DNA of 64,000 bases from Ensifer canadensis (GTDB lineage: Bacteria; Pseudomonadota; Alphaproteobacteria; Rhizobiales; Rhizobiaceae), in NCBI RefSeq assembly GCF_017488845.2, contig NZ_CP083373.1:558001-622000 (forward strand), read 5' to 3'. The notes under the pieces were generated by a model. That model did no database searches. It saw nothing but the letters and a program-made list of their open reading frames with translations, and had not been told where the DNA came from. The translations under genes were made by a program, and so were the position numbers. Positions 1 to 8,736 of the stretch are shown in pieces (position 1 is the stretch's first letter; each line of letters starts with the position of its first letter).

Positions 1-1
1 C

Positions 2-616
2 GGGGTTCTCGGACAGGCGCGAGACATCGATGTCCTCTTGGGCAAGACGGAGTTAGCGGTATTGCGCATTCGCCTGACCGAGGCGCGAGATTCCGCATAT
101 GACGAGGTGGAAGCAACGCTGGGCTCACAAAGGGTTAGGGCATTTATGCTGGATCTTGCCGAATGGATTTCCAACGGTCCCTGGCTGGATGCCGCGGAAA
201 CGACGGATCTCAGGCAGGTGCCGGCAGTGGATTTTGCTTTCTCCGCGCTCGAGCGCCTGCGAAAGAAGATAAAGCGAGACGGACGGGCAATAGTCGTCGT
301 CGACGACGAAGAGCGCCACAAGGTCCGAAAGGATGCAAAGAAGTTGCGCTACGCGTCGGAGTTTTTCACGCTTCTTTTCCCAGGCAAACGGGGGCGACGA
401 CGTCATAAGCGGTTCATAACCATCCTCGGAGAGCTGCAGGACCAACTCGGCGCGTTGAACGACATGGCGGCTGGTTCACAACTTCTTGAAAGGATCGGGC
501 TGGCCGGCGAACCGGCAACGGCATCCCTAATCGCGAAAGGCAACAAGAAGGGCCTGCTTGAGGCGGCCGAAGATGCGTACGTCGATCTTGTGGATGCGAA
601 ACGTTTCTGGCGATAG
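2..616 (+). CDS. CHAD-domain protein, C-terminal part (5' end outside window)
   Basis: The reading frame is open from the left edge. It enters with a GQARDIDVLL stretch typical of the CHAD alpha-helical domain and continues for about 204 residues to a TAG stop. The visible part is rich in Arg, Lys and His, with KVRKDAKKLRYASEF and GELQDQLGALNDM helices, as expected of CHAD proteins, which bind polyphosphate through conserved basic residues. An internal TTG at position 38 could be mistaken for the start, but the CHAD motif lies upstream of it, so the true start is outside the window. Rhizobial CHAD proteins often carry an N-terminal CYTH domain; whether this one does cannot be seen. Cytoplasmic. 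Confidence 0.75.
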   Translation, partial: GVLGQARDIDVLLGKTELAVLRIRLTEARDSAYDEVEATLGSQRVRAFMLDLAEWISNGPWLDAAETTDLRQVPAVDFAFSALERLRKKIKRDGRAIVVVDDEERHKVRKDAKKLRYASEFFTLLFPGKRGRRRHKRFITILGELQDQLGALNDMAAGSQLLERIGLAGEPATASLIAKGNKKGLLEAAEDAYVDLVDAKRFWR

Positions 617-639
617 CCCCAACAACGCTCGAGGCCGCT

Positions 640-869
640 TCCTTAAGGGCGACCTCGACCGGGCTGCCGACCGCGAGGTCAAGCTCGCGATCCGCGCGTC
701 CCCGGTTGACCGAGATCTCGGCAAGTTTCCGCCGTCAGCGTCATGCGGACTTTCAGTTTCTTGCCGCCGATCTGCCCTTCGCACACTGTCTCCTCGATCT
801 TGCTCTGCGAGGTCATGCCGACTTCCTTCAGGAAGGTGCGGATCGCCTGTTGAAGGCGTCTTCGCTCAA
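640..869 (-). pseudogene. Degraded small gene, DUF6494-like remnant
   Basis: The 446 bases between the CHAD gene and the lipocalin-like gene hold no intact gene. On the minus strand a TTG near 869 begins LSEDAFN. After an apparent frameshift the frame reads QQAIRTFLKEVGMTSQSKIE followed by KKLKVRMTLTA, then breaks up again. This resembles the short DUF6494 proteins (SEDxFN start, then a helix with FLKxVGxTSQ). At least two frame changes are needed to read it through, so it is called a relic. The family assignment is from memory of the motif. Nothing was recognised in 870-1062. Confidence 0.3.
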
Positions 870-1062
870 GGCAGAACTCCTCTGTGTCCGGAAATCATTC
901 CCCGTCATCAAATAGTGCCCTCGGTAAAATCACAGCCTTGTGCAGAGCGCGAGGCACAAGCGGGCGGATGGCTGGCGCGGCTGCGCGTCGCACGAAGGAG
1001 ATCGCCGGGCCCTTGGTTCGATTCCGTTCACCCCAGGATTTTGGGAAGGGTTATCTAGGCGT

Positions 1063-2136
1063 TTAGTACCCAGTCATCTCCACATACCCCCTCCCACCGA
1101 CGTTGCCGCCGAAGCTAATCGGGCCTTCCCAATACGGTGTGGACGTAGACATCCATGCTTGGTCGTTCAACGGCCTGGTCGTGACGTCAAAGCCGCGACT
1201 GGGAATTCGTATGTTCCAGGCCACTGGAATCTGACGCCCCGCGACCTTGGCAGTCCGGACGGGAGCGATCTGGAGGGCCCCCGCGGGTAAGGGGTCCGGT
1301 CGCCCGTCGGCGGTGATCCAGGTGGCGGAGGTATATCCCTCTCCTTCATCTCTGAGACGGAAGCCCATGAGCTTCTCTCCCGTATCGAGATGCAGCGAGA
1401 ACCAGTCCCAACCGGTCTGGTCTTCCGCGAGCGGCTGTGACGACCACTCGCGGTCAAGCCAAGCCTTCCCCGCCACCTCTACACTCCCGGTGGGTAGCGA
1501 AAGCGAGCCGGTCACCGCGTAGAACGGTTGCGAATAGTAGTAGCTGGCCTGTCCCTTCGCTGATTTCACCGAATAGCCGTTATCGCCATGCGGCACGAGC
1601 GGGCCGGTGGCCGACAGGCGGAGTTCGTAGCCGAAGTCCTTTGCGGCTGCAGTCACGTTGAGATCGGCCAGCTGATCCGATCCCGGGGCGGCATGTCCCG
1701 TCATCTGCCAGTCATCGATCCAGGCCGCGAACGGCTCCGCGACAACACCAGCCTGCCCCACGCCCCCGCGTGAAATACGTTCTGCCACGAAGTGGTCCTC
1801 TGAAGTGGTGACGGCTGCGTGACCCATCCAGATCTGTGGGCTCGACCACTCGCCGGCCTCACCCGGAGCAAGCGCTGACCGGAAAAGGGTCCACTGAGCT
1901 CCGTATTGAGTTCCGTCGGGTGCTTCAAGATTGGCCGTTAGATACCACCACTCTATCCGAAAGTCCGGATGTGGGCCGTGGTCGGCGGAAAAACGCAACA
2001 GCTGGCCGGGTTGCGGCACCGAAAACCCTTCGGCCGCTGAGCCAAGGCCACCAAAACCCTCGGAGACCGCTTGCCTCCCGGATATGCTGGCCATGGTCGT
2101 CGCCGCAAAAGCGATCGCAATCGATCTAACGCTCAT
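1063..2136 (-). CDS. CrtC/AttH-type lipocalin-like protein
   Basis: This 357-residue protein has the two-part lipocalin-like architecture of the CrtC (hydroxyneurosporene synthase)/AttH family. The N-terminal half contains RIEWWYLTANL and the C-terminal half contains AWLDREWSSQPL and GWDWFSLHLDTGEKLMGFRL. The N-terminus (MSVRSIAIAFAATTMAS) looks like a weak signal peptide, so a periplasmic location is likely. The start overlaps the end of the upstream permease gene by 11 bases, and it is the last gene of a three-gene exporter operon. In other bacteria this ATPase/permease/lipocalin trio is thought to handle lipids or hydrophobic compounds; the substrate here is unknown. It is not evidence of carotenoid synthesis, as no other carotenoid genes are nearby. 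Confidence 0.75.
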   Translation of the reverse strand: MSVRSIAIAFAATTMASISGRQAVSEGFGGLGSAAEGFSVPQPGQLLRFSADHGPHPDFRIEWWYLTANLEAPDGTQYGAQWTLFRSALAPGEAGEWSSPQIWMGHAAVTTSEDHFVAERISRGGVGQAGVVAEPFAAWIDDWQMTGHAAPGSDQLADLNVTAAAKDFGYELRLSATGPLVPHGDNGYSVKSAKGQASYYYSQPFYAVTGSLSLPTGSVEVAGKAWLDREWSSQPLAEDQTGWDWFSLHLDTGEKLMGFRLRDEGEGYTSATWITADGRPDPLPAGALQIAPVRTAKVAGRQIPVAWNIRIPSRGFDVTTRPLNDQAWMSTSTPYWEGPISFGGNVGGRGYVEMTGY

Positions 2137-4537
2137 TGGCGAATACCTTCAGAAGTTCCGATGGCGTGACTCCGGCCAGCCGGCGAAGCGGGATAAATAC
2201 GGAAACGACAGCAGCGGCGAGCACGACGAGACCGAGGCGAACCCACTCGTAAGGAAAGATATACATAGGCAGACGCCAACCGAAGGCTTCGACGTTCACC
2301 ACCGCGAGAAGCACCCACGCCAGCGCTAGGCCGAGGGGCAAGGCGGCAATAAGTGTCGCCAGCCAGAGCACCAGCGTTCTCAGAAGCTCAAGAAGAGCGA
2401 GATCGCGTCTTGTGACCCCCATGGCCCACACAGGCGCAAGCTGCGGGAGGCGCATTTCCGAAAGCGTGAGGAGGCTCGAGAACATAGCGAATGCTGCAAC
2501 CCCCAGTGTGAACATGTTCAACGCGCCAGTGACCAAAAAAGTGCGATCGAAGATCCGCCGTGACCGTTCCTTCAGTGCCGCTTGATCGACGACGTTATCG
2601 GATGGTAGTCCGAATTCGTCCGAGAGCCTCGATCGTAGGTCCGCAATCTGATCAGGCTGGATCCGCAGACCGTAGCGCAGACGCGAGACCTGCGGGTAGC
2701 GAGAGGTCAGCGCATTTATTCCGACGATGACCTCGCCCTTTGGGTTTCCGTAATCCGAATAGACCCCGACAACCGCCGCCTTCCAGTCCCCCGCCAGATC
2801 CAGCTCATCGCCGATACGGAGCCGGTCCCGCCTCCAGAACTGTTCGTTGACCAGCACCCCTTGACCGGACGCCACCCGATCCCAGACGTCCGGCATGCCA
2901 ACGATCAGGGGCCAGTGCTTCCTGTAGGTTGGATCGTCAACGACACCGAAAATCTGCATCGGCTGCCCCCGGATCTCGGCATCTACGCTGGAGATCGGCA
3001 ACACCGATTCCACCTTCGTTGCGAGCCATGTCCTGAGCCTGTCTGCCTCGCCCTCGTTCCGGGCAGCGACGTAAAGTTCGGCGGCGAGACGTTGGTCGAG
3101 CCAGGCGACGAACGTGAGACGGAAGCTCGACACCATGGTTCCAACGCCGACGTTTGCCGCCAGCGCAAGAAGCAATGCCATGAGCGCAAGGGAAAGTCCG
3201 GGGAGCTGCTGCCGAGCGTCGGCCCAGAACCACGTGACGAGCGCACGTGAAGACGTCCGCTGCATTACGGTGAGGAATCCGGAGAGCACGGTGGGGAGAA
3301 GTAGCGACGCCCCGAGCAGAAGACAGCCAAGGATGCCAAAGCCCGCCTCAAGTCCATCAGCCCATAGAAGAAGAGCTCCCGAGAAGGCTAGCAAAGCCGC
3401 CGCGGCCAGCACTTGAATCCGCCGCCCCGCTTGCCACGACCGCCCCCACACCTGGGGTTGGGCCGCCGCGAGCAAAGGCACCCGCATCAAGCGCAACAGG
3501 CTCTGTGCCGACGAAACCATTGTTCCGGCCACTGCGATGGCAAAGCCCGAAAGCCACCACTCCGGACGCAGGGAAAGCGTGCCGGGCACGCTGGCTCCGT
3601 AAAGTCCTTCAAGGGTCGCGGCCACTCCGGGCAGTAGCAGTGACGCGATCAGATAGCCGATCGCGACGCCGACTGCCCCGGCGGCGAGGGCGAAAAGGGC
3701 AAGCTCGGCGAGCAGCAGAACCGCAAGCGCACTCAACGAAACTCCAAGGCAGCGAAGCGTTCTGAAGGTCGGCCGCCGTTGCTCGAAAGCGAGACCGATC
3801 GTCGAGTACACGATGAACAGCCCCACCGCGAAGGCGAGAAAACCGAAGGCCGTCAGATTGAGATGGAAGCTCTCGGTAAGATGCTCGACATCGGTTTCTG
3901 CATTCGGCTGACGAACTGAGAGCGTTGGAACAAGCTTTTCAAGCGGATCCAGACCGGAACGTTGGCTTTTGGCGATCACAATCCGACTGAGTACGCCCTC
4001 TCTTCTTAATAACTTCTGGGCCAAGCCGATATCGGTGAAGGCGGCGCCGTCCAGCATCCGATCCGAAACACGCAGTGCGAGGTCCGTCTGTCCTCGCATT
4101 TTTTCCGCTGTTTCGGGAGAGACAACCAGCATGCCCGGAGGCGTGATGAAGGAAAGCAAGTCCCCGGCATTTCCCAGATCGACGGTGTTGGTTTCCGCGG
4201 GCATCGTCAGTGGCTCGATGCCGATCACCCTTAACCGGGTGGTTCCGAACCGAAAGTCTCCCTCTAAAACTGGTGACACGATCCAGCCCGCCCGTCTGAG
4301 CCGCACGAAGGCGGACTGAGGAATCGGGCGGCCGTTTGGAGAAACCAGGCTGGCCAACCCGTTCTGGTCGAGCACAACCGCGGCGCGGGTGTAGCTTGCG
4401 CGGGCCTCTGCGTTGATCGCCTGCACTCCGGACCACAAGGCCGTCGCCAGCGCCAGGCCGGACAAGAGAGCGACGAGCTGCAGCGGTCGTCGTCGCCAGT
4501 GGGACAGAAGTGCCGTGGCTGCGGTCCACATCTTCAT
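2126..4537 (-). CDS. FtsX-type ABC transporter permease
   Basis: This 803-residue inner-membrane protein has an N-terminal transmembrane helix, a periplasmic region, and then two clusters of hydrophobic helices each forming an FtsX-like domain (around residues 235-340 and 670-790). Additional helices lie between about 375 and 470. The layout is that of duplicated FtsX permeases of the LolE/MacB superfamily used for lipid or lipoprotein extraction. It overlaps the upstream ATPase gene by ATGA and runs into the lipocalin-like gene, so the three are almost certainly translated together. It is predicted to work as the membrane half of an exporter driven by the adjacent LolD-like ATPase. Substrate not determinable from sequence. 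Confidence 0.85.
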   Translation of the reverse strand: MKMWTAATALLSHWRRRPLQLVALLSGLALATALWSGVQAINAEARASYTRAAVVLDQNGLASLVSPNGRPIPQSAFVRLRRAGWIVSPVLEGDFRFGTTRLRVIGIEPLTMPAETNTVDLGNAGDLLSFITPPGMLVVSPETAEKMRGQTDLALRVSDRMLDGAAFTDIGLAQKLLRREGVLSRIVIAKSQRSGLDPLEKLVPTLSVRQPNAETDVEHLTESFHLNLTAFGFLAFAVGLFIVYSTIGLAFEQRRPTFRTLRCLGVSLSALAVLLLAELALFALAAGAVGVAIGYLIASLLLPGVAATLEGLYGASVPGTLSLRPEWWLSGFAIAVAGTMVSSAQSLLRLMRVPLLAAAQPQVWGRSWQAGRRIQVLAAAALLAFSGALLLWADGLEAGFGILGCLLLGASLLLPTVLSGFLTVMQRTSSRALVTWFWADARQQLPGLSLALMALLLALAANVGVGTMVSSFRLTFVAWLDQRLAAELYVAARNEGEADRLRTWLATKVESVLPISSVDAEIRGQPMQIFGVVDDPTYRKHWPLIVGMPDVWDRVASGQGVLVNEQFWRRDRLRIGDELDLAGDWKAAVVGVYSDYGNPKGEVIVGINALTSRYPQVSRLRYGLRIQPDQIADLRSRLSDEFGLPSDNVVDQAALKERSRRIFDRTFLVTGALNMFTLGVAAFAMFSSLLTLSEMRLPQLAPVWAMGVTRRDLALLELLRTLVLWLATLIAALPLGLALAWVLLAVVNVEAFGWRLPMYIFPYEWVRLGLVVLAAAVVSVFIPLRRLAGVTPSELLKVFANER

Positions 4538-5190
4538 TCCATCTTCCCGGACCGCAAATGCACCTGCCGGTCGAGCCTATCCGCCAGCCTTTGCGAGTGT
4601 GTCACCAGAAGCAGTGTCGATCCGGTTGCCTTCGACAGCGAGAGCATCAGTTCCAGAACAGCGTCTCCGTTGGCCTCGTCCAGGTTTCCTGTGGGTTCAT
4701 CCGCCAGGAGTAAGCCGGGACGCGCGGCAAGGGTCCGTCCGATCGCTACCCGCTGCTGCTGTCCGATGGAAAGCTGCTCGGGATATCTGGTCAGCAATGT
4801 CTCGATTCCTAGGCGGGCCACGAGTTCATTTTCCCACAGGGGATCGTGGCGTCCCGCGAGCTTGGCGTGAAAAGCGATGTTCGCGGCCACATCCAGTGAC
4901 GGGACAAGGTTGAACTGCTGAAATACAAGGCCGACTTCTGTCCGCCTGTAGGCGGCGCGTTCCCGATCGTTCAGCTTGGAGATGTCTCGGTCCCCGATCA
5001 CGATCTCGCCTGAGTCTGGACGGTCGAGGCCGGCTACGAGATGCAGGAGCGTGCTCTTTCCGCTACCAGACTCCCCTGTCAGGGCAACGCTGTCTCCCTG
5101 GCCGAGATCGAGATTGACCCCTCTCAACACTTCAAGGCGCCCTTCGGCAGTCTCATAGGATTTCCTAAGATTGCTAAGAGCGATCACCAT
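4534..5190 (-). CDS. LolD-like ABC transporter ATP-binding protein
   Basis: Contains Walker A (GESGSGKST), Q-loop (VFQQFNLVPS), ABC signature (LSIGQQQRVAIGR), Walker B (LLLADEPTGNLDE) and H-loop (LLVTHS) in the expected order for the MacB/LolD ATPase class that partners FtsX permeases. The ATG at 5190 (MVIALSNLRKSYE) is chosen because the family normally begins a few residues before this first strand. The frame stays open upstream to a GTG at 5340 that overlaps the preceding small gene by four bases, which would add 50 residues including a hydrophobic stretch, so that longer start cannot be excluded. The stop overlaps the permease start (ATGA). Confidence 0.88.
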   Translation of the reverse strand: MVIALSNLRKSYETAEGRLEVLRGVNLDLGQGDSVALTGESGSGKSTLLHLVAGLDRPDSGEIVIGDRDISKLNDRERAAYRRTEVGLVFQQFNLVPSLDVAANIAFHAKLAGRHDPLWENELVARLGIETLLTRYPEQLSIGQQQRVAIGRTLAARPGLLLADEPTGNLDEANGDAVLELMLSLSKATGSTLLLVTHSQRLADRLDRQVHLRSGKME

Positions 5191-5336
5191 GGTGGCCAAG
5201 ATCAGGACAATTGCACATATGTAACGCTCCATGGCCGCTTGGAAAGGCCACCTCGAGTTTTCCGAATCGGGCAAATCCCAGCCGAGCTTCGCCACTTCGG
5301 CGGCATGGCGGGTGGCAGATAGCGCATCGGGGTTCG

Positions 5337-5543
5337 TCACGGGAGAGGCCTCTTCCGGACATCATCAGGTCCCGGCTCCTCGATGGGTCGCTCTGGGTTG
5401 GGCGGGTATCGGGGGACATCTGGTGAAACCTCCTCGGGCCTTTTCGGGTCTCTGGGGCCTGGGACCGTCACAACCTCGGGCTCAGATGGCGTCAGGCCTG
5501 CCGGGCCGGGCATCGGAATAGGTTCAGTAGGTTTTGTGCTCAT
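5337..5543 (-). CDS. Small proline-rich protein
   Basis: A 68-residue protein starting MSTKPTEPIPMPGPAG, composed almost wholly of Pro, Glu, Arg and Gly with repeated P-E-P and G-P-R/D turns. It has no hydrophobic segment and is predicted to be disordered and soluble. The start at 5543 is supported by a purine-rich ribosome site (GAGGAG) about seven bases upstream; a longer frame to 5603 lacks such a site. It lies immediately upstream of the exporter operon on the same strand. Similar small proline-rich hypothetical proteins are common in rhizobia (established only as hypothetical). Function unknown. Confidence 0.6.
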   Translation of the reverse strand: MSTKPTEPIPMPGPAGLTPSEPEVVTVPGPRDPKRPEEVSPDVPRYPPNPERPIEEPGPDDVRKRPLP

Positions 5544-5628
5544 GATGAACTCCTCTTCAGGAGGGCAACCGTTACCGCGAACAGGGAGGCGAGGCATGAG
5601 CATCGGAACGCGCTCGATTGCGTCTTCG

Positions 5629-6057
5629 CGTCTATGGTGTTGAAGGCAAGATCGGCCTGGAGCCGACGCTCGGCGATTATCTCGCTGTCATGGTTGAAGC
5701 CGCAGGGCTCGCTCTGGCTCAACTATGGTAACTGCTACGCCACGACTCCGAACGGGCGGTCGGCCGCGGATGTCATGGGCGACGATCGCACTTTTCGCGA
5801 CAAGCCGTTCGCGACGGTCGGACCGATTCAGTGCCGGGATAATGGCGGCGAGGGCCACCACCACGATCGCAGGGCGGGTATCTGAAACCCATAGACCTCT
5901 GATAGACCTCTGCATGATCCCGAACCGCTCGGCGATCGCCTTGCAGGAGGCTGGTTGGTGGGTTCGCTCAGAAATCATCTGGCACAAACCGGATCCGGGG
6001 CGGGCCGACGACGGTGCACGCGAAGGTCTTCCTGCTCACCAAGGGACGAGGAACACA
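5629..6057 (+). pseudogene. Relic of a site-specific DNA methyltransferase
   Basis: Translating across frames gives consecutive pieces of an N4/N6-type DNA methyltransferase. Frame one reads VYGVEGKIGLEPTLGDYLAV (5629-5690). A second frame reads LKPQGSLWLNYGNCYATT, followed shortly by GDDRTFRDKPFATVGPI. A further frame has RSAIALQEAGWWVRSEIIWH followed by KPDP, and finally VHAKVFLLTKGRGTQT near 6010-6060. These correspond, in order, to segments found between the catalytic DPPY region and the FLLTK motif of the family. At least three frameshifts and large internal deletions separate them and the catalytic motif itself is absent, so this is a dead gene. It lies directly upstream of hipBA. Confidence 0.6.
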
Positions 6058-6171
6058 AACTTCCCGAGCAGGATGATTCTGTGTAGCTGGTGCTGCTGCT
6101 TCCCGATCGGTACGGATCGCATTGGACTTTTGAGAATCTTCCTGTACGGTAAGTCACCACTGGAGATTTCA

Positions 6172-6444
6172 ATGTTCAGGTCCGCACGCGAGTTCGGCGC
6201 CGCCGTTCGGGAAAAACGCAAAGGCCTCGGCTGGACCCAGACCGAGCTTGCCGCTCGCTCAGGCACGGGCGAGCGCTTCATCGTCGAACTCGAATCCGGC
6301 AAGCCGAGCTGCCAGCTCGAGAAGGCGTTGATCGTGGCGCGTACCGTCGGCATCGAGATCGGCGATCTCAGGGCAGCCCAGATGACCCCAACCGCACCGG
6401 ACGATGACCTCGGCTTCCTGCCGACCTTTGGTGAGGGTGGATGA
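6172..6444 (+). CDS. hipB: HipB-like antitoxin, helix-turn-helix
   Basis: A 90-residue XRE-type DNA-binding protein. Residues 5-60 form the helix-turn-helix (FGAAVREKRKGLGWTQTELA, then FIVELESGKPS). It would bind the toxin encoded immediately downstream and repress their shared promoter. The ATG at 6172 is used because the HTH begins there and GGAG precedes it; the open frame upstream belongs to the methyltransferase relic. The stop overlaps the toxin start by four bases (ATGA), the usual arrangement in hipBA pairs. A plausible promoter is the AT-richer stretch just upstream (about 6120-6160). Confidence 0.85.
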   Translation: MFRSAREFGAAVREKRKGLGWTQTELAARSGTGERFIVELESGKPSCQLEKALIVARTVGIEIGDLRAAQMTPTAPDDDLGFLPTFGEGG

Positions 6445-7679
6445 CAACCATCTTCTATGAAACCCTTCCCGTCGCGCGCATGACCTTCGAAGGGGAATGG
6501 CGGCTCGACTACGATCTTTCTTGGAAAGCGCGCCGCTCGGCCTTCCCCGTCTCGCTGACCATGCCGCTGCGTTCAGGCTCCGTCGGCGCCGACAGGCTGC
6601 TGCCATGGCTTGCCAACCTTCTTCCGGAAGCACATCTCGCCGAGATCGGCCAGCGTCTGAAAGTATCTCCGCAGGACATTGTGGGCCTGCTTGGTCACAT
6701 CGGGCGGGACACGGCAGGCGCGCTCTCCATCGGGGAGGCGCGAAAGGCGGGCGTCAACCATGAGCCAATTCCGGATGAACAGGCACTGGAACGGATACTC
6801 AACGAACTTCCGGCCAAACCCTTTCTGGTTGGAGAGCGCGGCGTCTCCATGTCCCTTGCGGGCGTGCAGGAAAAATTGCCGGTCTTCGTCGATGAAGAAG
6901 GCAAGATCTCCATACCAGTCGACGGAACGCCGTCGACCCACATCATCAAGCCGGACACCAGACGGCTTGCCGGAAGCGTCGAGAACGAAGCCTTCTGTCT
7001 CACCCTAGCACGGGCCTGCGGCTTGGACGCCGCAGAAACAACCATAGGCGCAGCCGGGAAACGACGCTATCTGCTGGTGAAGCGCTATGACCGCTTCACG
7101 GATCCGCGAGGCGAGATCCGCAGGCTGCATCAGGAGGACCTCTGCCAGTTGACGGGTCATTTTCCGTCACAGAAATATGAGCGATCCTCGACAGGTCGTG
7201 GCGTGACTCTGAAGATGATGTTCGGCGCCGTCAGCGATCTCGTTTCGCCTGCTGAACGCCTGAAGCTTCTCGATGCGGTAATCTTCAACGTGCTGATCTG
7301 CAACTCGGATTCACACGCCAAAAACTATTCGATCCTGATCGGTGCTGCAGGATCCGCAAAGATGGCGCCGCTCTACGACCTGATGTGTGCGGCGGTTTAC
7401 CGCCAGGTGGATCAGAGTTTACCGCAGGCTATTGCTGGACGTTTCCACGCAACTGACTTGAGGCGTTCCGATTGGCAGGAACTGGCCAAGGAGCTCGGAA
7501 TGAGCGGCGCATCGACCATCAGACGGGTGGAGGAACTTGCTGGACTCATCAGTAGCGCTTGTGAGGACGTCGCGCCGCAAATCGCGGCCATGGCTGGCGA
7601 TCCGACGGCAGTTCTTGTTCGCATCGTTCATCGCGTTCAGAAGAGATGCAGGCGAATTCTGGCTCAGGCGTGGGGATGA
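6441..7679 (+). CDS. hipA: HipA-like serine/threonine kinase toxin
   Basis: This 412-residue protein has the HipA layout: an N-terminal subdomain to about residue 105, a P-loop-like ATP-binding segment (SLAGVQEKLPVF), the nucleotide-binding lysine strand (HIIKPDTR), the HQEDLCQLTG motif, the catalytic loop NSDSHAKN and the DFG-equivalent PLYDLM. All catalytic residues appear intact, so the kinase should be active. Characterised HipA proteins phosphorylate aminoacyl-tRNA synthetases (GltX or TrpS) and cause growth arrest; the target here is unknown. It is co-translated with the HipB-like antitoxin through a four-base overlap. Confidence 0.88.
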   Translation: MTTIFYETLPVARMTFEGEWRLDYDLSWKARRSAFPVSLTMPLRSGSVGADRLLPWLANLLPEAHLAEIGQRLKVSPQDIVGLLGHIGRDTAGALSIGEARKAGVNHEPIPDEQALERILNELPAKPFLVGERGVSMSLAGVQEKLPVFVDEEGKISIPVDGTPSTHIIKPDTRRLAGSVENEAFCLTLARACGLDAAETTIGAAGKRRYLLVKRYDRFTDPRGEIRRLHQEDLCQLTGHFPSQKYERSSTGRGVTLKMMFGAVSDLVSPAERLKLLDAVIFNVLICNSDSHAKNYSILIGAAGSAKMAPLYDLMCAAVYRQVDQSLPQAIAGRFHATDLRRSDWQELAKELGMSGASTIRRVEELAGLISSACEDVAPQIAAMAGDPTAVLVRIVHRVQKRCRRILAQAWG

Positions 7680-8106
7680 TCATCGGATCGAGAAAACTCC
7701 TTCGAGAACGGCAAAAATCCCGCTTGGGGCCGCAGTTAGGTGCGAAAGCTTTGTGCCTCCCAACACGGCCGCTTAATCCCACTACGCTATTACCGAGGCA
7801 GACGCGATGCCCCGCAGCACGAGCAGAACGAACGCACCCGGCTGACACGGCTCGCGCTCGGACGAGGAAATACAGGTGTTTCATCGAAATATGTACTGGC
7901 GAGAGAGGCGGATTGCACGGGAAGCAACTCGCTGGTACCAACGACGCCTCACCTGGGGAGAATGCCTTTGATCGCCATCGCGAATCTTCCAACCTACCGG
8001 CCGTGCCGGCGGAGATGAGCCGTCGCAAGTTTGTGGGCGGCTGACCTTTACCTGCGTCTCGGCCTGATCGCCAACAATGGTGTACTTTCAAAAGCTGAGA
8101 AAAACC
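7680..8106. other. Gene-free stretch before the GNAT gene
   Basis: No gene with plausible codon use or ribosome site was found on either strand between hipA and the GNAT start. From 8028 onward the sequence belongs to the 326-bp direct repeat described separately. The part 7680-8027 is unique in the window and may be debris from rearrangement, since relics flank it on both sides. Confidence 0.4.
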
Positions 8107-8353
8107 ATGCTTACAATCCTTACCCCCGGCGCCTTCGACGCGCTGGCGAACGGCGTTGCTCCTATAGGTCTCCGCCTCGTGCAGGACAGCTCCATCGCCT
8201 CTCAGGAGGTATTGCGGATGCTGTCCGATCTCAATCGCGGCGTCGACGAGGAATTCAGTCCATCGGCCTGGCTGATCGTTGAGGATGGCGAGGTGGTCGG
8301 CCTGTGCTCGATCACCAGGCCGCCTGAGAACGGCGACGTGCATATAGGGTACG
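8028..8353. repeat. 326-bp direct repeat, copy 1
   Basis: Identical by eye to 9617-9942 at a constant offset of 1589 bases. The repeat starts at AGTTTGTGGGCGG and ends at CATATAGGGTACG, just after the middle of the GNAT gene. It includes the GNAT ribosome site and the first 82 codons. Outside these bounds the two copies diverge completely. Confidence 0.9.
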
Positions 8354-8577
8354 GCGTTGCGCCCTCGCGCGAGGGCCGCGGCTACACGACGGCAGCTATT
8401 TCAGAACTGCTGAGGTGGGCATGCGGCGATGCGCGGGTCAGAAACATTTCGGCCGAAACGGCTGGGGATAACATCGGCTCGCATCGCGTGCTCGAACGAA
8501 ACGGGTTCGTTCAATCAGGAGAACGCGTCGATCCAGAAGATGGCCCACTGATCTGCTGGACGATCGCCACCACATAG
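8107..8577 (+). CDS. GNAT-family N-acetyltransferase
   Basis: A 156-residue protein with the GNAT fold order: an N-terminal strand-helix (LRLVQDSSIASQEVLRML), a central sheet (AWLIVEDGEVVGLCSI), the acetyl-CoA pyrophosphate loop in VAPSREGRGYTTAAI, and a C-terminal segment (ETAGDNIGSHRVLERNGFVQ) typical of the RimJ/RimL-like branch. The acceptor is unknown. The start at 8107 follows a GAG-containing ribosome site. The first half is duplicated at 9617-9942. The stop lies six bases from a fragment of an RND pump gene, so the gene sits at a rearrangement junction but appears complete itself. Confidence 0.75.
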   Translation: MLTILTPGAFDALANGVAPIGLRLVQDSSIASQEVLRMLSDLNRGVDEEFSPSAWLIVEDGEVVGLCSITRPPENGDVHIGYGVAPSREGRGYTTAAISELLRWACGDARVRNISAETAGDNIGSHRVLERNGFVQSGERVDPEDGPLICWTIATT

Positions 8578-8582
8578 GCCAC

Positions 8583-8736
8583 AGAGAAGCGTCAGCGCCG
8601 TTCCCAGGACGATGCCACCCATCATTGCGTAGGCCATGGGTCCCCAGAAGATCTCGTGCGAGATCGGGATCAACGCCAGAGTTGCCGCCGCAGCGGTGAG
8701 CATGATCTGCCGCATACGGTGTTCGGTCGCCTCCAC
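8583..8736 (-). pseudogene. Fragment of an RND efflux pump gene
   Basis: This 154-base segment on the minus strand encodes ATEHRMRQIMLTAAAATLAL and continues through EIFWGPMAYAMMGGIV. It aligns without gaps to 19715-19868 of the intact pump gene in this window, with about six differences, some of them silent. Both ends break abruptly. The few differences suggest descent from a close paralogue or an older copy, not an assembly error. It carries only the region of transmembrane helices 11-12, so it cannot be functional. Confidence 0.8.

Noticed and set aside
1000..1045. GGTTCGATTCC stretch resembling the T-arm of a tRNA
   Set aside because: The flanking bases do not pair as a T-stem and no acceptor, D or anticodon arms can be found.
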